Source: Flavobacteriaceae bacterium (GTDB lineage: Bacteria; Bacteroidota; Bacteroidia; Flavobacteriales; Flavobacteriaceae). Taken from it: a stretch of DNA of 62,277 nucleotides. Positions 33,253 through 42,914 of this stretch are shown in pieces. The notes under the pieces are model-generated. The model was not told where the DNA came from and made no database searches. It was given only the letters and a program-made list of their open reading frames with translations. Numbering within the stretch: the stretch's first letter is position 1; each line of letters opens with the position of its first letter. Made by a program: the position numbers and the translations under genes. The stretch covers positions 1 through 62,277 of the forward strand of contig JAFMLE010000013.1 of NCBI GenBank assembly GCA_017852395.1, in the 5' to 3' direction.

Positions 33253-33735
33253 ATGAAACGTACTGCACGAAAAATTTTACCGATCACACTTAGTATAATT
33301 CTTTGTTTGAGCATCGGCTTTATCTCTAGTGCAGCAACACGAGATGCGATCCCTACCTGGTACGCAGGATTGCAAAAACCTTTTTTCACACCTCCCAATA
33401 GTATTTTTGGGCCAGTGTGGACGCTTCTCTATATACTCATGGGCTGGTCTGCAGGCCGTATTTGGTACTTGGGACAACATCACCGGTGGGGAAAAACAGC
33501 CCTCTATCACTTTGGCATGCAGTTGGTTTTTAATGGTCTGTGGTCGATTGTTTTTTTTGGAATGAAAAACCCCGCATTGGGCATCCTTGTCATTCTAATT
33601 TTATGGATACTTATAGAACGTTGCGTCAAATGGTTTGGCCTGATCGATAAGCTTGCCACCCGCCTGCTCTACCCCTATTGGGCATGGGTAACCTATGCAA
33701 CAGCGCTCAACATCGGAATATGGTGGCTCAATTGA
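33253..33735 (+). CDS. tspO: TspO/MBR family membrane protein
   Basis: A 160-residue five-span protein of the translocator/tryptophan-rich sensory family. It shows WYAGLQKPFFTPPNSIFGPVWTLLYILMG and WSIVFFGMKNPALG, with the typical tryptophans and a Pro-rich loop. TspO binds porphyrins and cholesterol-like ligands and influences tetrapyrrole metabolism under oxidative stress. It is divergent from mvaD, with a 76-bp shared intergenic region. Confidence 0.92.
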   Translation: MKRTARKILPITLSIILCLSIGFISSAATRDAIPTWYAGLQKPFFTPPNSIFGPVWTLLYILMGWSAGRIWYLGQHHRWGKTALYHFGMQLVFNGLWSIVFFGMKNPALGILVILILWILIERCVKWFGLIDKLATRLLYPYWAWVTYATALNIGIWWLN

Positions 33736-33799
33736 GCTGTTGGTAAAACTCCACCTTTTTTTGTAAATTGAAGGGTATTAACCTCAAATCTTTTCAATT

Positions 33800-34225
33800 A
33801 TGTTTTCAAAATCTACTCTTTTTGGAACCCTAATCGGGTTCATCGTATTCAACATTATCGGTTGGATTTTTTATGATAGCTTAGCTGCAGACTATTTTGA
33901 GTCACATCGCATTAATATGACCATGGGCGATCTTGACATTCTGTACATGACTTTAGGAAGTCTTATACAAGCCTATGCCCTATCTATACTTTATGGTCGT
34001 TGGTGTAGCGCCAGCCCTTCGTTAAACAGTGGTTTCAATTTTGGCACTTGGGTGGGTGTTTTTGCCGGATTTGGCATGAATTTGATGATGTATGGCACCA
34101 TGCAACTAATGGATATAGAAGCCACTTTGGTTGATGCGGTGTGGAGCGTATTCTTTTATGGCATTGTAGGAGCGAGTATTGGTTGGGGACAAGCCCTTAG
34201 TGTTCCCAAAAAAGTTACGAGCTAA
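33800..34225 (+). CDS. Four-span membrane protein, function unknown
   Basis: A 141-residue protein with about four hydrophobic segments (roughly 7-25, 45-65, 80-100 and 118-134) and acidic loop residues in the first third. I do not recognise a named family with certainty; similar small proteins in flavobacteria are annotated as hypothetical. It follows tspO by 64 nt and converges on the GDPD gene, whose stop is 4 nt away. Confidence 0.75.
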   Translation: MFSKSTLFGTLIGFIVFNIIGWIFYDSLAADYFESHRINMTMGDLDILYMTLGSLIQAYALSILYGRWCSASPSLNSGFNFGTWVGVFAGFGMNLMMYGTMQLMDIEATLVDAVWSVFFYGIVGASIGWGQALSVPKKVTS

Positions 34226-34229
34226 TAGG

Positions 34230-34979
34230 TTATTGCCGTACCCGCTCTGGATAATCTGTGATGATGGCATCTACACCCAGCTGTTTCATTTCAGCAATGG
34301 CAGCGGGTGTATTTACCGTCCAGGGATAAATTTTAAATCCAGCTTTTTTAATTTTTTCAACCTTTTCCCGATCTAACGATTGATAATTTGGATTGATTGC
34401 AACAGCTCCGAGCTCTTGTGCTACAGGCAGGGCATCTACGGGGTCATCTTCTGTCAAAACAGCCAAGGGGACAGTTGGATTGAGTGCCTTAAAATTTCTG
34501 AGTTCGTCCCAGTTGAAACTTGAAATAATCAGCTTGTCTGCCGTCCAATTTGAACGCTGAAAATATTCGGTTAACAAAAGATGGGTGTCTCGGGCTGTGT
34601 TGTTTCCTTTGAGTTCAATATTTAAAATAATTTGACCGTCTAACAGTTCGAGAACTTCAGCTAAAGTTGGAATTTGATACCCATTGAGAACGTCAATTTT
34701 ACGAAGGCTATCTAGGGTTTGCATTTCGATCAGCCCCGAAGCATTGGTCAAATGATCGAGTGTTTGGTCGTGAAATACCACCAACTCACCACTAGCACAT
34801 TTAAAAATGTCAATTTCAACGCCGTCAACGCCCAAAGCCATTGCTTTTTCTATCGATGGTAAAGTGTTTTCTGCCACATGTCCTCTTGCACCGCGATGCC
34901 CAATAATTAGGGGGTTGGAATTGGTTTGGCAAGAAGTGATAAGGGGTAGTATTAGCAACATTGCATATTTGATTGACAT
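34230..34979 (-). CDS. Glycerophosphodiester phosphodiesterase lipoprotein
   Basis: A 249-residue GDPD-domain enzyme with a lipobox (LITSC, lipidated Cys17). Catalytic features are IIGHRGARG (His28, Arg29), ENTLPS, GVDGVEIDIFKC and VVFHDQTLDHL, followed by ILNIELKG. It hydrolyses glycerophosphodiesters to glycerol-3-phosphate and alcohol at the cell envelope. Complete and of normal length. Confidence 0.94.
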   Translation of the reverse strand: MSIKYAMLLILPLITSCQTNSNPLIIGHRGARGHVAENTLPSIEKAMALGVDGVEIDIFKCASGELVVFHDQTLDHLTNASGLIEMQTLDSLRKIDVLNGYQIPTLAEVLELLDGQIILNIELKGNNTARDTHLLLTEYFQRSNWTADKLIISSFNWDELRNFKALNPTVPLAVLTEDDPVDALPVAQELGAVAINPNYQSLDREKVEKIKKAGFKIYPWTVNTPAAIAEMKQLGVDAIITDYPERVRQ

Positions 34980-35008
34980 CGAAAATGGTTTTTAATGAAA
35001 AGGTAGTT

Positions 35009-36403
35009 TTATTTGGTTAAAATCCAAAATTCCCAAGGTTTCATGTCGTATTGATAGGTGCTGGACAAACGCTTGTTTTTACCGTCTTGATACCGCTTAA
35101 ACCGACCGTTGTAAGGCATCGTAAATTGTGCATAGTTTTTGCTGAGATTTGCCATAAAAATCAGGGTGTCACCCCCCTTTGCGCGTTCAACGGCTAATAC
35201 TTGGTGATCCTTGGAGGTTGCAATCCTTTTATAGCTTCCTCCTTGCGCTCCCGCCGAAAGTGCTGGGTGGTTATTTTTGAGTTTACCAAGCTGCTGTAAT
35301 AATTCCATAGTTTTACCGGTCTTTTTTGGAAAACTATCTTTTTCAAAAAACAATAATCTTTTGTCGAGATCGTATTCTTGACCAGAATATATCAAGGGCA
35401 TTCCTGGAGTGATGTAGTGTGCGGCCATAAACGTATGTGCTGCAGCACCAAAACTTTCTTTTAGGGTTCCGTTCCAGGAGTTCTCGTCATGATTGGTGAC
35501 AAAATTGACCACCATATTGTCCATACCATAGTTTTGAAGTATGCTGTTTACATGAGCATCCCAATCCTTTACGTTTTTAAATCCTCGGGCAATATCCTTA
35601 CTCAAATGATGCCCAGGCCAGTCGTATGATGCATCAAATTTTGAAATCAATTCGATTCCTCCGGGGTGATTGATGTCGGTTTCAGCCAATAAAAAAACAG
35701 GTTTAATTGCTTTAAGGGCTTCAAATGTTTTCTCATAAAAAGCTTGAGGCACGGCATAGGCTTGATCAATTCGATAACCATCTACCTCAACTTCTTTGAC
35801 CCAATAGATCATGGCCTCGCGCATGGCCTCGCGCATTTCCAAATTTTCATAATTCAAGTCCGCGACATCAGTCCAACCAAAAGACTCGCCCGTAAAGGGG
35901 TTGATCGGATCAATGATTTCACCAGCAGCGTTTTTTAAATAAAAATCTGGGTTTGACTCAATCCATTCGTGATCCCAACCCGTATGCCCTGGAACCCAAT
36001 CCAAAATAACATACATCCCCAACTTATGTGCTTGACGAACCAGTTGCTTAAGATCTTCTAGGGTGCCAAACTCAGGGTTGACCTTGGTATAACTTGAGAC
36101 GGCATAATAACTGCCAAGAGGCCCCTTACTTTTGGTGGTAGAAATGGGGTTGATGGGCATCAACCAAAGCACTTTTACGCCCAGTGACTTTAGTATGGGC
36201 AAATCTTTGGCAAAGGCATTAAAGGTGCCTTCGGGAGAATATTGACGGATGTTGGCTTCGTACAACACCCCCGTTGCCAAAACCTCATCAGAAATTGGTG
36301 GAAAAACAACAGGTCTTGCGGGTTCGGGTTTTGAAGTGGTACAACCAAAAAAGGTTAGGGCTATTAAACATATAATCCAAGGTTTCATAAGGCTATTCAT
36401 CAT
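35009..36403 (-). CDS. GH13 alpha-amylase family lipoprotein
   Basis: A 464-residue GH13 enzyme with a lipobox (FFGC, Cys21). The nucleophile Asp is in VDGYRIDQA, acid/base Glu in FLLAETD and transition-state Asp in FVTNHDENSW; region I is YVILDWVPGH. It degrades alpha-1,4-glucans or maltodextrins at the envelope. A 12-bp tandem duplication gives the repeat MREAMREA in a helix. It overlaps the upstream GH13 gene by 11 bp; a shorter start at Met6 is possible. Confidence 0.93.
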   Translation of the reverse strand: MMNSLMKPWIICLIALTFFGCTTSKPEPARPVVFPPISDEVLATGVLYEANIRQYSPEGTFNAFAKDLPILKSLGVKVLWLMPINPISTTKSKGPLGSYYAVSSYTKVNPEFGTLEDLKQLVRQAHKLGMYVILDWVPGHTGWDHEWIESNPDFYLKNAAGEIIDPINPFTGESFGWTDVADLNYENLEMREAMREAMIYWVKEVEVDGYRIDQAYAVPQAFYEKTFEALKAIKPVFLLAETDINHPGGIELISKFDASYDWPGHHLSKDIARGFKNVKDWDAHVNSILQNYGMDNMVVNFVTNHDENSWNGTLKESFGAAAHTFMAAHYITPGMPLIYSGQEYDLDKRLLFFEKDSFPKKTGKTMELLQQLGKLKNNHPALSAGAQGGSYKRIATSKDHQVLAVERAKGGDTLIFMANLSKNYAQFTMPYNGRFKRYQDGKNKRLSSTYQYDMKPWEFWILTK

Positions 36404-38246
36404 TTTTGAGTTCTATTATTAAGGTGTTTTCTGGCACCATACTATACGGCTTACTAAAATCAATCCTCGTTTTGGTTTCAACGGTTTGTCCCCAATTAAA
36501 ATTGGCGATGCCTTCTTGATAATCTTTCCAATCAAGGGTTTTGGTTTGGGAGCTGTTGTTTACCAAAACAAGTATTCGTTCATTTTTAAAGATTCTAAAG
36601 TACACATATAAATCTTGGTCTGGAACATAATGTAAGGTTGTCCCCCTGTGTATTGCAGGTTGGGATTTTCGCCATTGTACGACCAATTGTGTAAAATCAA
36701 AATATTGCTTTTGACGTGGGGTACGTTGGTTTTCTTCAAAGGCATTTTGAATATCCCCGGCCCAACCCCCTGGAAAATCACGTCGGATATCTCCATCACC
36801 TGAGGATTTTTTTCCTGTCATTCCAATCTCGGTTCCATAATAGATTTGTGGTATGCCACGCAGTGTCAACAATACTTTTAGGGCATTTTTATAATCGTTG
36901 AAATTGGGATAGGTGTCATTGATTCTATTGGTGTCATGATTTTCTAAAAACAACATCAATTGATCCACATTTGGATATAAAAAATCATTTTGAAGGCTTC
37001 TGTATATCCGATCGGTTCCCAGGCTCCAAACCTTATTTTTTTCATTAAATGTTTTTGTCAATGCAAAATGGGTACTAAAATCCATAACACTTGGAAGGTG
37101 TGAATTGTAGCCTTGCAGTGCTGCAATTGGGCTGTCTTTTTGCCAATAGGCGCTGTGTACACTTTGATCCACCCAACTCTCTCCAACCATATTAAAGTTG
37201 GGGTATTCTTCCATTATGGCTTTGGCCCACTGTGCCATGGCGTCTGGGTGATTGTAGGGATAGGTGTCAATACGAAGTCCATCAAGGTCTGCAAATTCGA
37301 TCCACCAAATGGCATTTTGTGTCAAATAGTTTAGCAACAAGGGATTTTGCTGGTTGAGGTCGGGCATAGACGGTACAAACCATCCGTTAAATTGTTGTAA
37401 ACGATCTTTTTGTGTGGCATAGGGATCCGATACAATTTCTTTGCGATGATTGGTATTGGTGTATGTAGGGTGTTGATTAAAAAAGTTAGGCTCCGGAGGG
37501 TCTTGAAACATCCAGTGGGGACGCCCCCAGTGATTCGTGACATAGTCCATGATGAGCTTCATCCCCTGTTGATGAAGCTTTTCACTCAATTGCTTATATA
37601 ATAAATTGGATCCAAACCGGGCATCAATCGCATATAAATCACTTTGGGCATAGGTATGATACGATCCCTTAGGGTCATTGTCTTCACAAACAGGAGTTAA
37701 CCAAAGGGTCGTAGCGCCCAGTGATTTTATATAGTCTATATGATCGATGATACCTTGTAAGTCACCGCCATGACGCCCATCTTTGTTTGCTCGATCGGCA
37801 GATTCTGATAGGGTAGAAACGGTGTCATTTGAAGGGTCACCATTTGCAAAACGATCAGGCATTATAAGATAAACGACATCTGAGGCATCAAAACCCTTTC
37901 TTTTGGAAGAATCGCTGCGTCGTTGTCTAATTTCATAGTCAATACTAAAACTTGGTTTTGTGGGATGTGAAAAAGTTATTGCATATACTCCAGCCGGAAG
38001 GGCTTTCAAATCAAAATTGACGAACAAATAATTTGGGTTTGATGTACGGGTCTCCCTCAAAATGGGTAATGTAGCACTCACTTGATAGTCCGAAAGTTGC
38101 GCTCCATAAAACACCACTTCGAGTTCTGGATTTTGCATATTTGACCACCAAAATGGAGGCTCTACACGATCAATTTGTCCATATAGAAATTGACCCAACC
38201 ATACGATTATTAGTACAAGACGGTATGCTCTGTTAGGCTGCCTCAT
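36393..38246 (-). CDS. GH13 cyclomaltodextrinase/neopullulanase-type enzyme
   Basis: A 617-residue secreted GH13 enzyme. A hydrophobic leader ends near FLYGQ; residues about 25-110 form the N-terminal beta domain typical of cyclomaltodextrinases and SusA-like neopullulanases. Catalytic residues appear as DGLRIDTYPYN, MVGESWVDQ and LENHDTNR, with MKLIMDYVTNHWG as region I and a C-terminal beta domain. I take ATG 38246, overlapping the GH65 stop by 14 bp; the TTG start at 38252 is less likely. It would cleave maltodextrins in the periplasm to maltose for GH65. Confidence 0.92.
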   Translation of the reverse strand: MRQPNRAYRLVLIIVWLGQFLYGQIDRVEPPFWWSNMQNPELEVVFYGAQLSDYQVSATLPILRETRTSNPNYLFVNFDLKALPAGVYAITFSHPTKPSFSIDYEIRQRRSDSSKRKGFDASDVVYLIMPDRFANGDPSNDTVSTLSESADRANKDGRHGGDLQGIIDHIDYIKSLGATTLWLTPVCEDNDPKGSYHTYAQSDLYAIDARFGSNLLYKQLSEKLHQQGMKLIMDYVTNHWGRPHWMFQDPPEPNFFNQHPTYTNTNHRKEIVSDPYATQKDRLQQFNGWFVPSMPDLNQQNPLLLNYLTQNAIWWIEFADLDGLRIDTYPYNHPDAMAQWAKAIMEEYPNFNMVGESWVDQSVHSAYWQKDSPIAALQGYNSHLPSVMDFSTHFALTKTFNEKNKVWSLGTDRIYRSLQNDFLYPNVDQLMLFLENHDTNRINDTYPNFNDYKNALKVLLTLRGIPQIYYGTEIGMTGKKSSGDGDIRRDFPGGWAGDIQNAFEENQRTPRQKQYFDFTQLVVQWRKSQPAIHRGTTLHYVPDQDLYVYFRIFKNERILVLVNNSSQTKTLDWKDYQEGIANFNWGQTVETKTRIDFSKPYSMVPENTLIIELKNDE

Positions 38247-40530
38247 AGGCAAGTAATGATTTTAATTGACCGTTGAGCAACACCTTCAAATCGTGGTCTC
38301 CAAACCAGGTCAGTGTGGTTGCTGATCGGCTCACATGCACCTTCAAAGGAGCACCTTGATAATTGATTTTAAACGAAAAAGAGGACCAATTTTCGGGAAG
38401 TTTTGGATTTAACGACAATAGGCCATTTTCGATTCGTAATCCTCCAAATCCTTCTACAATACTCATCCATGTTCCGGCCATACTAGTTATGTGCAAGCCT
38501 TCATGAACTTCTTTATTATAATCATCCAAATCCAATCGTGAAGTACGTAGATAAAAACGATATGCTTCATCCATTTTATCGAGTTTTGCAGCTAAGATGG
38601 CATGCACACAGGGTGACAATGAGGACTCATGCACTGTAAAGGGTTCATAGAACTCATAATGTTTTTTGAGTTCCTCAAGACTAAACTGATCCTCAAAAAA
38701 ATAAAACCCCTGCAATACGTCTGCTTGTTTTATGTAAGGCGAACGCAAAATACGATCCCAAGACCAGTGCTGGTTTATCGGACGTTCGTTGTCTTTTAAA
38801 TGGTCAACACTTTTGAGCTCTTTATCCAAAAAGCCATCTTGTTGTAGAAAAATTTGATGCCTTTCATCGTATGGAAAATACATGGTATCTGCAATGGATT
38901 GCCACTGGATCAGCTCGTCTGTGTTAAGTTGTGTTTTTTCTTTTATTCGGATATAATCCTCGGGGTGATTGGTTTGAACATCACGGCTTTGTTGCGCAGC
39001 ATATTTTAGGCACCACGAAGCGATATAATTGGTATACCAGTTATTGTTGACGTTGTTTTCATACTCGTTGGGCCCCGTAACACCGAGTATCACAAATTGT
39101 TGCAACCGCTCAGAATAACTGACCCGCTGTGCCCAAAAACGAGCAATGCCTATCAAAACCTCGAGACCCATTTCAGGGATGTAGGTAGTGTCTTTGGTAA
39201 ACCTTACGTAATTATAGATAGCAAAGGCAATTGCCCCATTGCGGTGGATTTCTTCAAAGGTGATTTCCCATTCATTGTGACACTCCTCACCATTCATAGT
39301 AACCATTGGATAGAGTGCAGCACCATTGGTAAATCCAAGCATCGCTGCATTTTGCTGTGCAGCCTGGAGGTGATTGTAACGATACTTGAGAAGGTTTCGT
39401 GCAACATCCGATGACTTTGTAGCCATATAAAATGGCAAACAATAGGCCTCTGTATCCCAATAGGTACTCCCTCCATATTTTTCTCCTGTAAATCCTTTGG
39501 GTCCAATATTGAGTCTCGGGTCTTCTCCCGAATAGGTTTGATTGAGTTGAAAAATGTTAAATCGGATGGCTTGTTGAGCCGCTTGATCCCCTTCAATTTC
39601 GATATCAGAGGTTTGCCACAGCATATCCCAGGCCATTTCTTGTTCCCGGCGTAGTACATCCCAACCTTTTGCCGTCAGTTTTTGAGCAATTTTTTCGGAT
39701 TCTTCGAGCAAAGCGTCTTTAGCGTAATACTGATCACTCAGATAACCTCCAAATTTAATTAAGGTTGCCGTTTCATTTTGACCGCACTCCAGTGTGTAGG
39801 ACTGTGTTAGGCAAGACGCTTTTTTCGTGTTTTGTAGCTGTTGCTTTATCGGCTTGTCATTGAGCAATAATTGGGTCTGCATGTAGGTCACAATTTCAAA
39901 TGCAGACTTGAAGGTTTGGGATTTCAAAGCTGCAAAGGCACCGAGCATTTTATGATTCATATGCTTCCAAAAAGGGTCGTCCCAATTGGAGTCTTCGTTG
40001 GTTACATTGCCGTCTACATAGGGCATCCATTGCAGAGATACCTTACCATTTATTGGAGTGATTGCGTATTTGATAGCACCTGCCTCGCGCTTGCCCATCA
40101 TAAGAAAACGTTCTACCTCAATGGCAATTTGAGTACCATCTTCGAAAGCAACGGTTGCTGTTCGGGTATAGATCCCAGTTTTCATATTCAAAACCCGTTT
40201 AAAACTCAAAACGTTTTGTTTGTTGAGATCGAGTCTTTGGCCATTGACCGCTATATCTATGCCAATCCAATTGGGTGCATTTAGAACTTTGGCAAAATAT
40301 TTTGGATATCCATTTTTCCACCACCCCACACGGGTTTTATCCGGATAATAGACTCCAGCCACATAACTCCCTTGAAAAGTGGGGCCGCTATAATGCTCTT
40401 CAAAATTGGCACGTTGGCCCATGGCCCCATTTCCTAAACTAAAAATACTTTCAGAAGCTTTTACATGTTTGGGATCGTAGTGTTCCTCGATGATTTTCCA
40501 AGGATCGACCGTTAGATAGCGGTTAGTCAT
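38233..40530 (-). CDS. GH65 maltose phosphorylase-type glycoside hydrolase
   Basis: A 765-residue GH65 phosphorylase. The general acid Glu489 lies in the NEYENN loop, at nearly the same position as the known acid of Lactobacillus maltose phosphorylase; LGNGAMGQRANFEE, KYGGSTYWDTEAYCLPFY and WDRILRS are family motifs. Maltose (or another alpha-glucobiose) plus phosphate gives glucose and beta-glucose-1-phosphate. The upstream gene encodes the beta-phosphoglucomutase that uses this product, and the two overlap as ATGA. Trehalose or kojibiose specificity cannot be excluded. Confidence 0.92.
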   Translation of the reverse strand: MTNRYLTVDPWKIIEEHYDPKHVKASESIFSLGNGAMGQRANFEEHYSGPTFQGSYVAGVYYPDKTRVGWWKNGYPKYFAKVLNAPNWIGIDIAVNGQRLDLNKQNVLSFKRVLNMKTGIYTRTATVAFEDGTQIAIEVERFLMMGKREAGAIKYAITPINGKVSLQWMPYVDGNVTNEDSNWDDPFWKHMNHKMLGAFAALKSQTFKSAFEIVTYMQTQLLLNDKPIKQQLQNTKKASCLTQSYTLECGQNETATLIKFGGYLSDQYYAKDALLEESEKIAQKLTAKGWDVLRREQEMAWDMLWQTSDIEIEGDQAAQQAIRFNIFQLNQTYSGEDPRLNIGPKGFTGEKYGGSTYWDTEAYCLPFYMATKSSDVARNLLKYRYNHLQAAQQNAAMLGFTNGAALYPMVTMNGEECHNEWEITFEEIHRNGAIAFAIYNYVRFTKDTTYIPEMGLEVLIGIARFWAQRVSYSERLQQFVILGVTGPNEYENNVNNNWYTNYIASWCLKYAAQQSRDVQTNHPEDYIRIKEKTQLNTDELIQWQSIADTMYFPYDERHQIFLQQDGFLDKELKSVDHLKDNERPINQHWSWDRILRSPYIKQADVLQGFYFFEDQFSLEELKKHYEFYEPFTVHESSLSPCVHAILAAKLDKMDEAYRFYLRTSRLDLDDYNKEVHEGLHITSMAGTWMSIVEGFGGLRIENGLLSLNPKLPENWSSFSFKINYQGAPLKVHVSRSATTLTWFGDHDLKVLLNGQLKSLLAYEAA

Positions 40531-41186
40531 TCTTTGTTGAAAAAATTTAAAAGTTGTACAGCTGTTAGTGATGAAAACCCAGGGATACAATGAGCAGCTC
40601 GATCCAACACCGTTGCATCTCCAATACCTATCGGTTTCATCATTGCCGCAATGGCGGCTTCAATACCGGCTTGGGCGTCTTCAAAAACGACGCAATTTTG
40701 TGGGTCCACCTGCAATGCAGCCGCTCCTTTTAGAAACACTTCTGGATTGGGCTTGCTGGCCTGTGTATCGTTGCCATCAACAATGGTATCAAAGTATTGG
40801 GTGAGGACCAACTGATCGAGAATTTTTCGGGCATTTTTGCTTGCAGATCCCAAAGCGATGCGGATTCCTGCTGATTGCAATTCCTCCAATGCCCAACGGA
40901 CTCCTGGCAGTGCATCTTCGGGTGTGAGTGCCTCAATGTAGTGGAGATAATCGTTGTTTTTTTCAACTAAAAAGCGATCAAATTGCGCTTGCGTAATTTG
41001 TGTACCACTCCAAGTCACAATCTTTTGAAGTGAATCAACGCGACTCACGCCTTTGAGCGCTTCATTTTGAGCGTGGGTAAGATCAAACCCAAGTGCGGTA
41101 GCAACTTTCTTCCACGCCAAGTAGTGAAAACGTGCAGTGTCCACAATCACCCCGTCAAGATCAAATATTGCTGCGGTTGGTTTCAT
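40527..41186 (-). CDS. pgmB: Beta-phosphoglucomutase
   Basis: A 219-residue HAD hydrolase-fold mutase. Nucleophile Asp9 and acid/base Asp11 are in FDLDGVIVD; GVSRVDSLQ, LGSASKN and FEDAQAGIEAA complete the beta-PGM set. It converts beta-glucose-1-phosphate, made by the overlapping GH65 gene, to glucose-6-phosphate. It is the first gene of the maltose operon, with no transporter or regulator upstream in the window. Confidence 0.95.
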   Translation of the reverse strand: MKPTAAIFDLDGVIVDTARFHYLAWKKVATALGFDLTHAQNEALKGVSRVDSLQKIVTWSGTQITQAQFDRFLVEKNNDYLHYIEALTPEDALPGVRWALEELQSAGIRIALGSASKNARKILDQLVLTQYFDTIVDGNDTQASKPNPEVFLKGAAALQVDPQNCVVFEDAQAGIEAAIAAMMKPIGIGDATVLDRAAHCIPGFSSLTAVQLLNFFNKE

Positions 41187-41253
41187 TTTGTTCCTTAGAA
41201 TGAAGATACTAAGAATGATGTTTTTGAAAACACTTGTCCTAAAAATGTCAATT

Positions 41254-41277
41254 AAAAAATAACGAAATCATTTTCGT
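41254..41277 (-). terminator. Intrinsic terminator of the ferredoxin operon
   Basis: On the minus strand ACGAAA (41272-41277) and TTTCGT (41262-41267) form a 6-bp stem with a 4-nt loop, followed by a T run, 7 nt after the ferredoxin stop. It separates this operon from pgmB downstream. Confidence 0.7.
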
Positions 41278-41284
41278 AAAAAGT

Positions 41285-41608
41285 CTAGGACTCAGGAGCA
41301 ATGGTAATGGATAATCCCTGTAAATCTTGAGTGATGGGAATCTGACAAGTTAGCCTACTCGTACTTTTCACATACATTGCCTCGGCGAGCATGGCTTCTT
41401 CGTCTGGGGTTTTGGGAGGCAATTGATGGTCCGAATTGATATAGCAATGACAAGATGCACATAAGGCCATACCGCCACATGTACCTTCTATGGGCAGATC
41501 TGAAGCACGACAAATTTCCATGACACTGAGTGCCATATCTGTAGGGGCGTCGATAGTATGGGTTTGTCCTTCGCGGTCGATAACCTGAAATGTGATCTCA
41601 TTTTCCAT
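41285..41608 (-). CDS. Adrenodoxin-type 2Fe-2S ferredoxin
   Basis: A 107-residue ferredoxin with the adrenodoxin-type cysteine pattern: Cys44, Cys50 and Cys53 (CGGMALCASC) and Cys88 (LTCQIP). It also has an extra Cys55. It likely accepts electrons from the reductase encoded next to it. Start ATG 41608 shares one base with the reductase stop codon; a TTG one codon earlier is less likely. Confidence 0.93.
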   Translation of the reverse strand: MENEITFQVIDREGQTHTIDAPTDMALSVMEICRASDLPIEGTCGGMALCASCHCYINSDHQLPPKTPDEEAMLAEAMYVKSTSRLTCQIPITQDLQGLSITIAPES

Positions 41609-42660
41609 CAAACAATTTTCTTGATAATGGATTTTGGTGCTTCTTTTACAGAACCATCAAATCCTTGAATACCACTTACTGTGGTGTATTTTAGGATGTT
41701 GCGCTTATTAGGATAAATTCGTTGGTAGGCACTTTGGCACATCAAGGTGGCCTCATGAAAACCACAAAGGATGAGTTTGAGTTTTCCTGGATAGGTATTG
41801 ACGTCGCCAATGGCATAGATGCCTGGGATATTGGTTTGATAGTCCAGACTGTTATCTACTTTAATGGCATTTTTTTCAAGTTCTAGTCCCCAGTTGGCAA
41901 TAGGTCCAAGCTTTGGGGTTAAGCCAAATAGGGGGATGAAATAGTCGGTTGCAATCTGCTGGTCGATGCCCTCACAATTGACCGTCACGTTTTCTAAATG
42001 GTTATTGCCCTGTAGGTCCGTTACTTCTGCCGGAGTAATGAGGTTGATTTTACCCTGATCCTTGAGGGCTTGTATTTTTTCTACCGAATCTAAAGCGCCC
42101 CTAAACTCAGAACGTCGGTGCACCAATGTAATTGAGTTGGCTACTTCAGCCAAGAAAATGGTCCAGTCTAAGGCAGAATCACCACCACCAGCAATAAGCA
42201 CCTTTTTGTTTCGGTATTTTTCGGGCTCCTTTATGATGTAATCAACTCCCTTATTTTCAAAATTTGCTAGATTTTCCAATTCGGGTTTTCTGGGTGTAAA
42301 CGTGCCCAAACCTCCAGCAATAGCGATCACAGGGGCTTGATGTTTTGTACCTTTATCCGTGGTAACGATAAATGTTCCTTCGGGGGTTTTTTCGATGGTT
42401 TCGGCCTGTTCGCCCAAGGTAAAACCGGGTTCGAATGGTGCGATTTGTTGCATCAAATTGGACACCAAATCACCAGCCAGAATTTCGGGATGAGATGGGA
42501 TGTCATAAATGGGCTTTTTGGGATAAATTTCTGCACATTGACCTCCAGGTTGTGGTAGTGAATCAATGAGATGACATCGCAATTTTAGCAATCCTGCTTC
42601 AAAGACTGCAAAAAGGCCCGTTGGACCGGCACCAATGATAAGAATATCGGTTTTTATCAT
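41608..42660 (-). CDS. Ferredoxin/flavodoxin-NADP+ reductase (thioredoxin reductase-like)
   Basis: A 350-residue flavoenzyme: FAD site ILIIGAGPTGLFA, PGGQCAEIYPKKPIYDIP, NADPH site VLIAGGGDSALDW and GIYAIGDVNTYPG. It resembles thioredoxin reductase but lacks the CxxC redox pair at the usual place, as expected of the TrxR-like ferredoxin-NADP+ reductases. It supplies electrons to the neighbouring ferredoxin. I use ATG 42660; the frame to 42774 runs into nifU. Confidence 0.92.
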   Translation of the reverse strand: MIKTDILIIGAGPTGLFAVFEAGLLKLRCHLIDSLPQPGGQCAEIYPKKPIYDIPSHPEILAGDLVSNLMQQIAPFEPGFTLGEQAETIEKTPEGTFIVTTDKGTKHQAPVIAIAGGLGTFTPRKPELENLANFENKGVDYIIKEPEKYRNKKVLIAGGGDSALDWTIFLAEVANSITLVHRRSEFRGALDSVEKIQALKDQGKINLITPAEVTDLQGNNHLENVTVNCEGIDQQIATDYFIPLFGLTPKLGPIANWGLELEKNAIKVDNSLDYQTNIPGIYAIGDVNTYPGKLKLILCGFHEATLMCQSAYQRIYPNKRNILKYTTVSGIQGFDGSVKEAPKSIIKKIV

Positions 42661-42662
42661 TA

Positions 42663-42911
42663 TTAGATTGTCGGTTCTACATTGATCACCTGTTCTATCT
42701 GTGGTGCATATTTTTTTATGGTCATTTCGACACCCGATTTGAGTGTCATTTGATTGACCGAACAGGAGACACAAGCCCCATGTAATTGCACCTTTACCGT
42801 ATGGTCATTTTCTATTGCAACCAAGGAGATATCTCCTCCGTCAGAAGCAAGAAAAGGACGGATTTCATCGAGTGCCAAAAGGACTTTTTCTCTTAACGCA
42901 TCATTTTTCAT
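42663..42911 (-). CDS. NifU-like Fe-S scaffold domain protein
   Basis: An 82-residue stand-alone NifU C-terminal domain with the cluster-binding pair CVSC (Cys47, Cys50). It carries or assembles Fe-S clusters. It lies 3 nt behind mrp and 2 nt before the reductase gene, so the four genes form an Fe-S/electron-transfer unit. Confidence 0.93.
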   Translation of the reverse strand: MKNDALREKVLLALDEIRPFLASDGGDISLVAIENDHTVKVQLHGACVSCSVNQMTLKSGVEMTIKKYAPQIEQVINVEPTI

Positions 42912-42914
42912 AAG

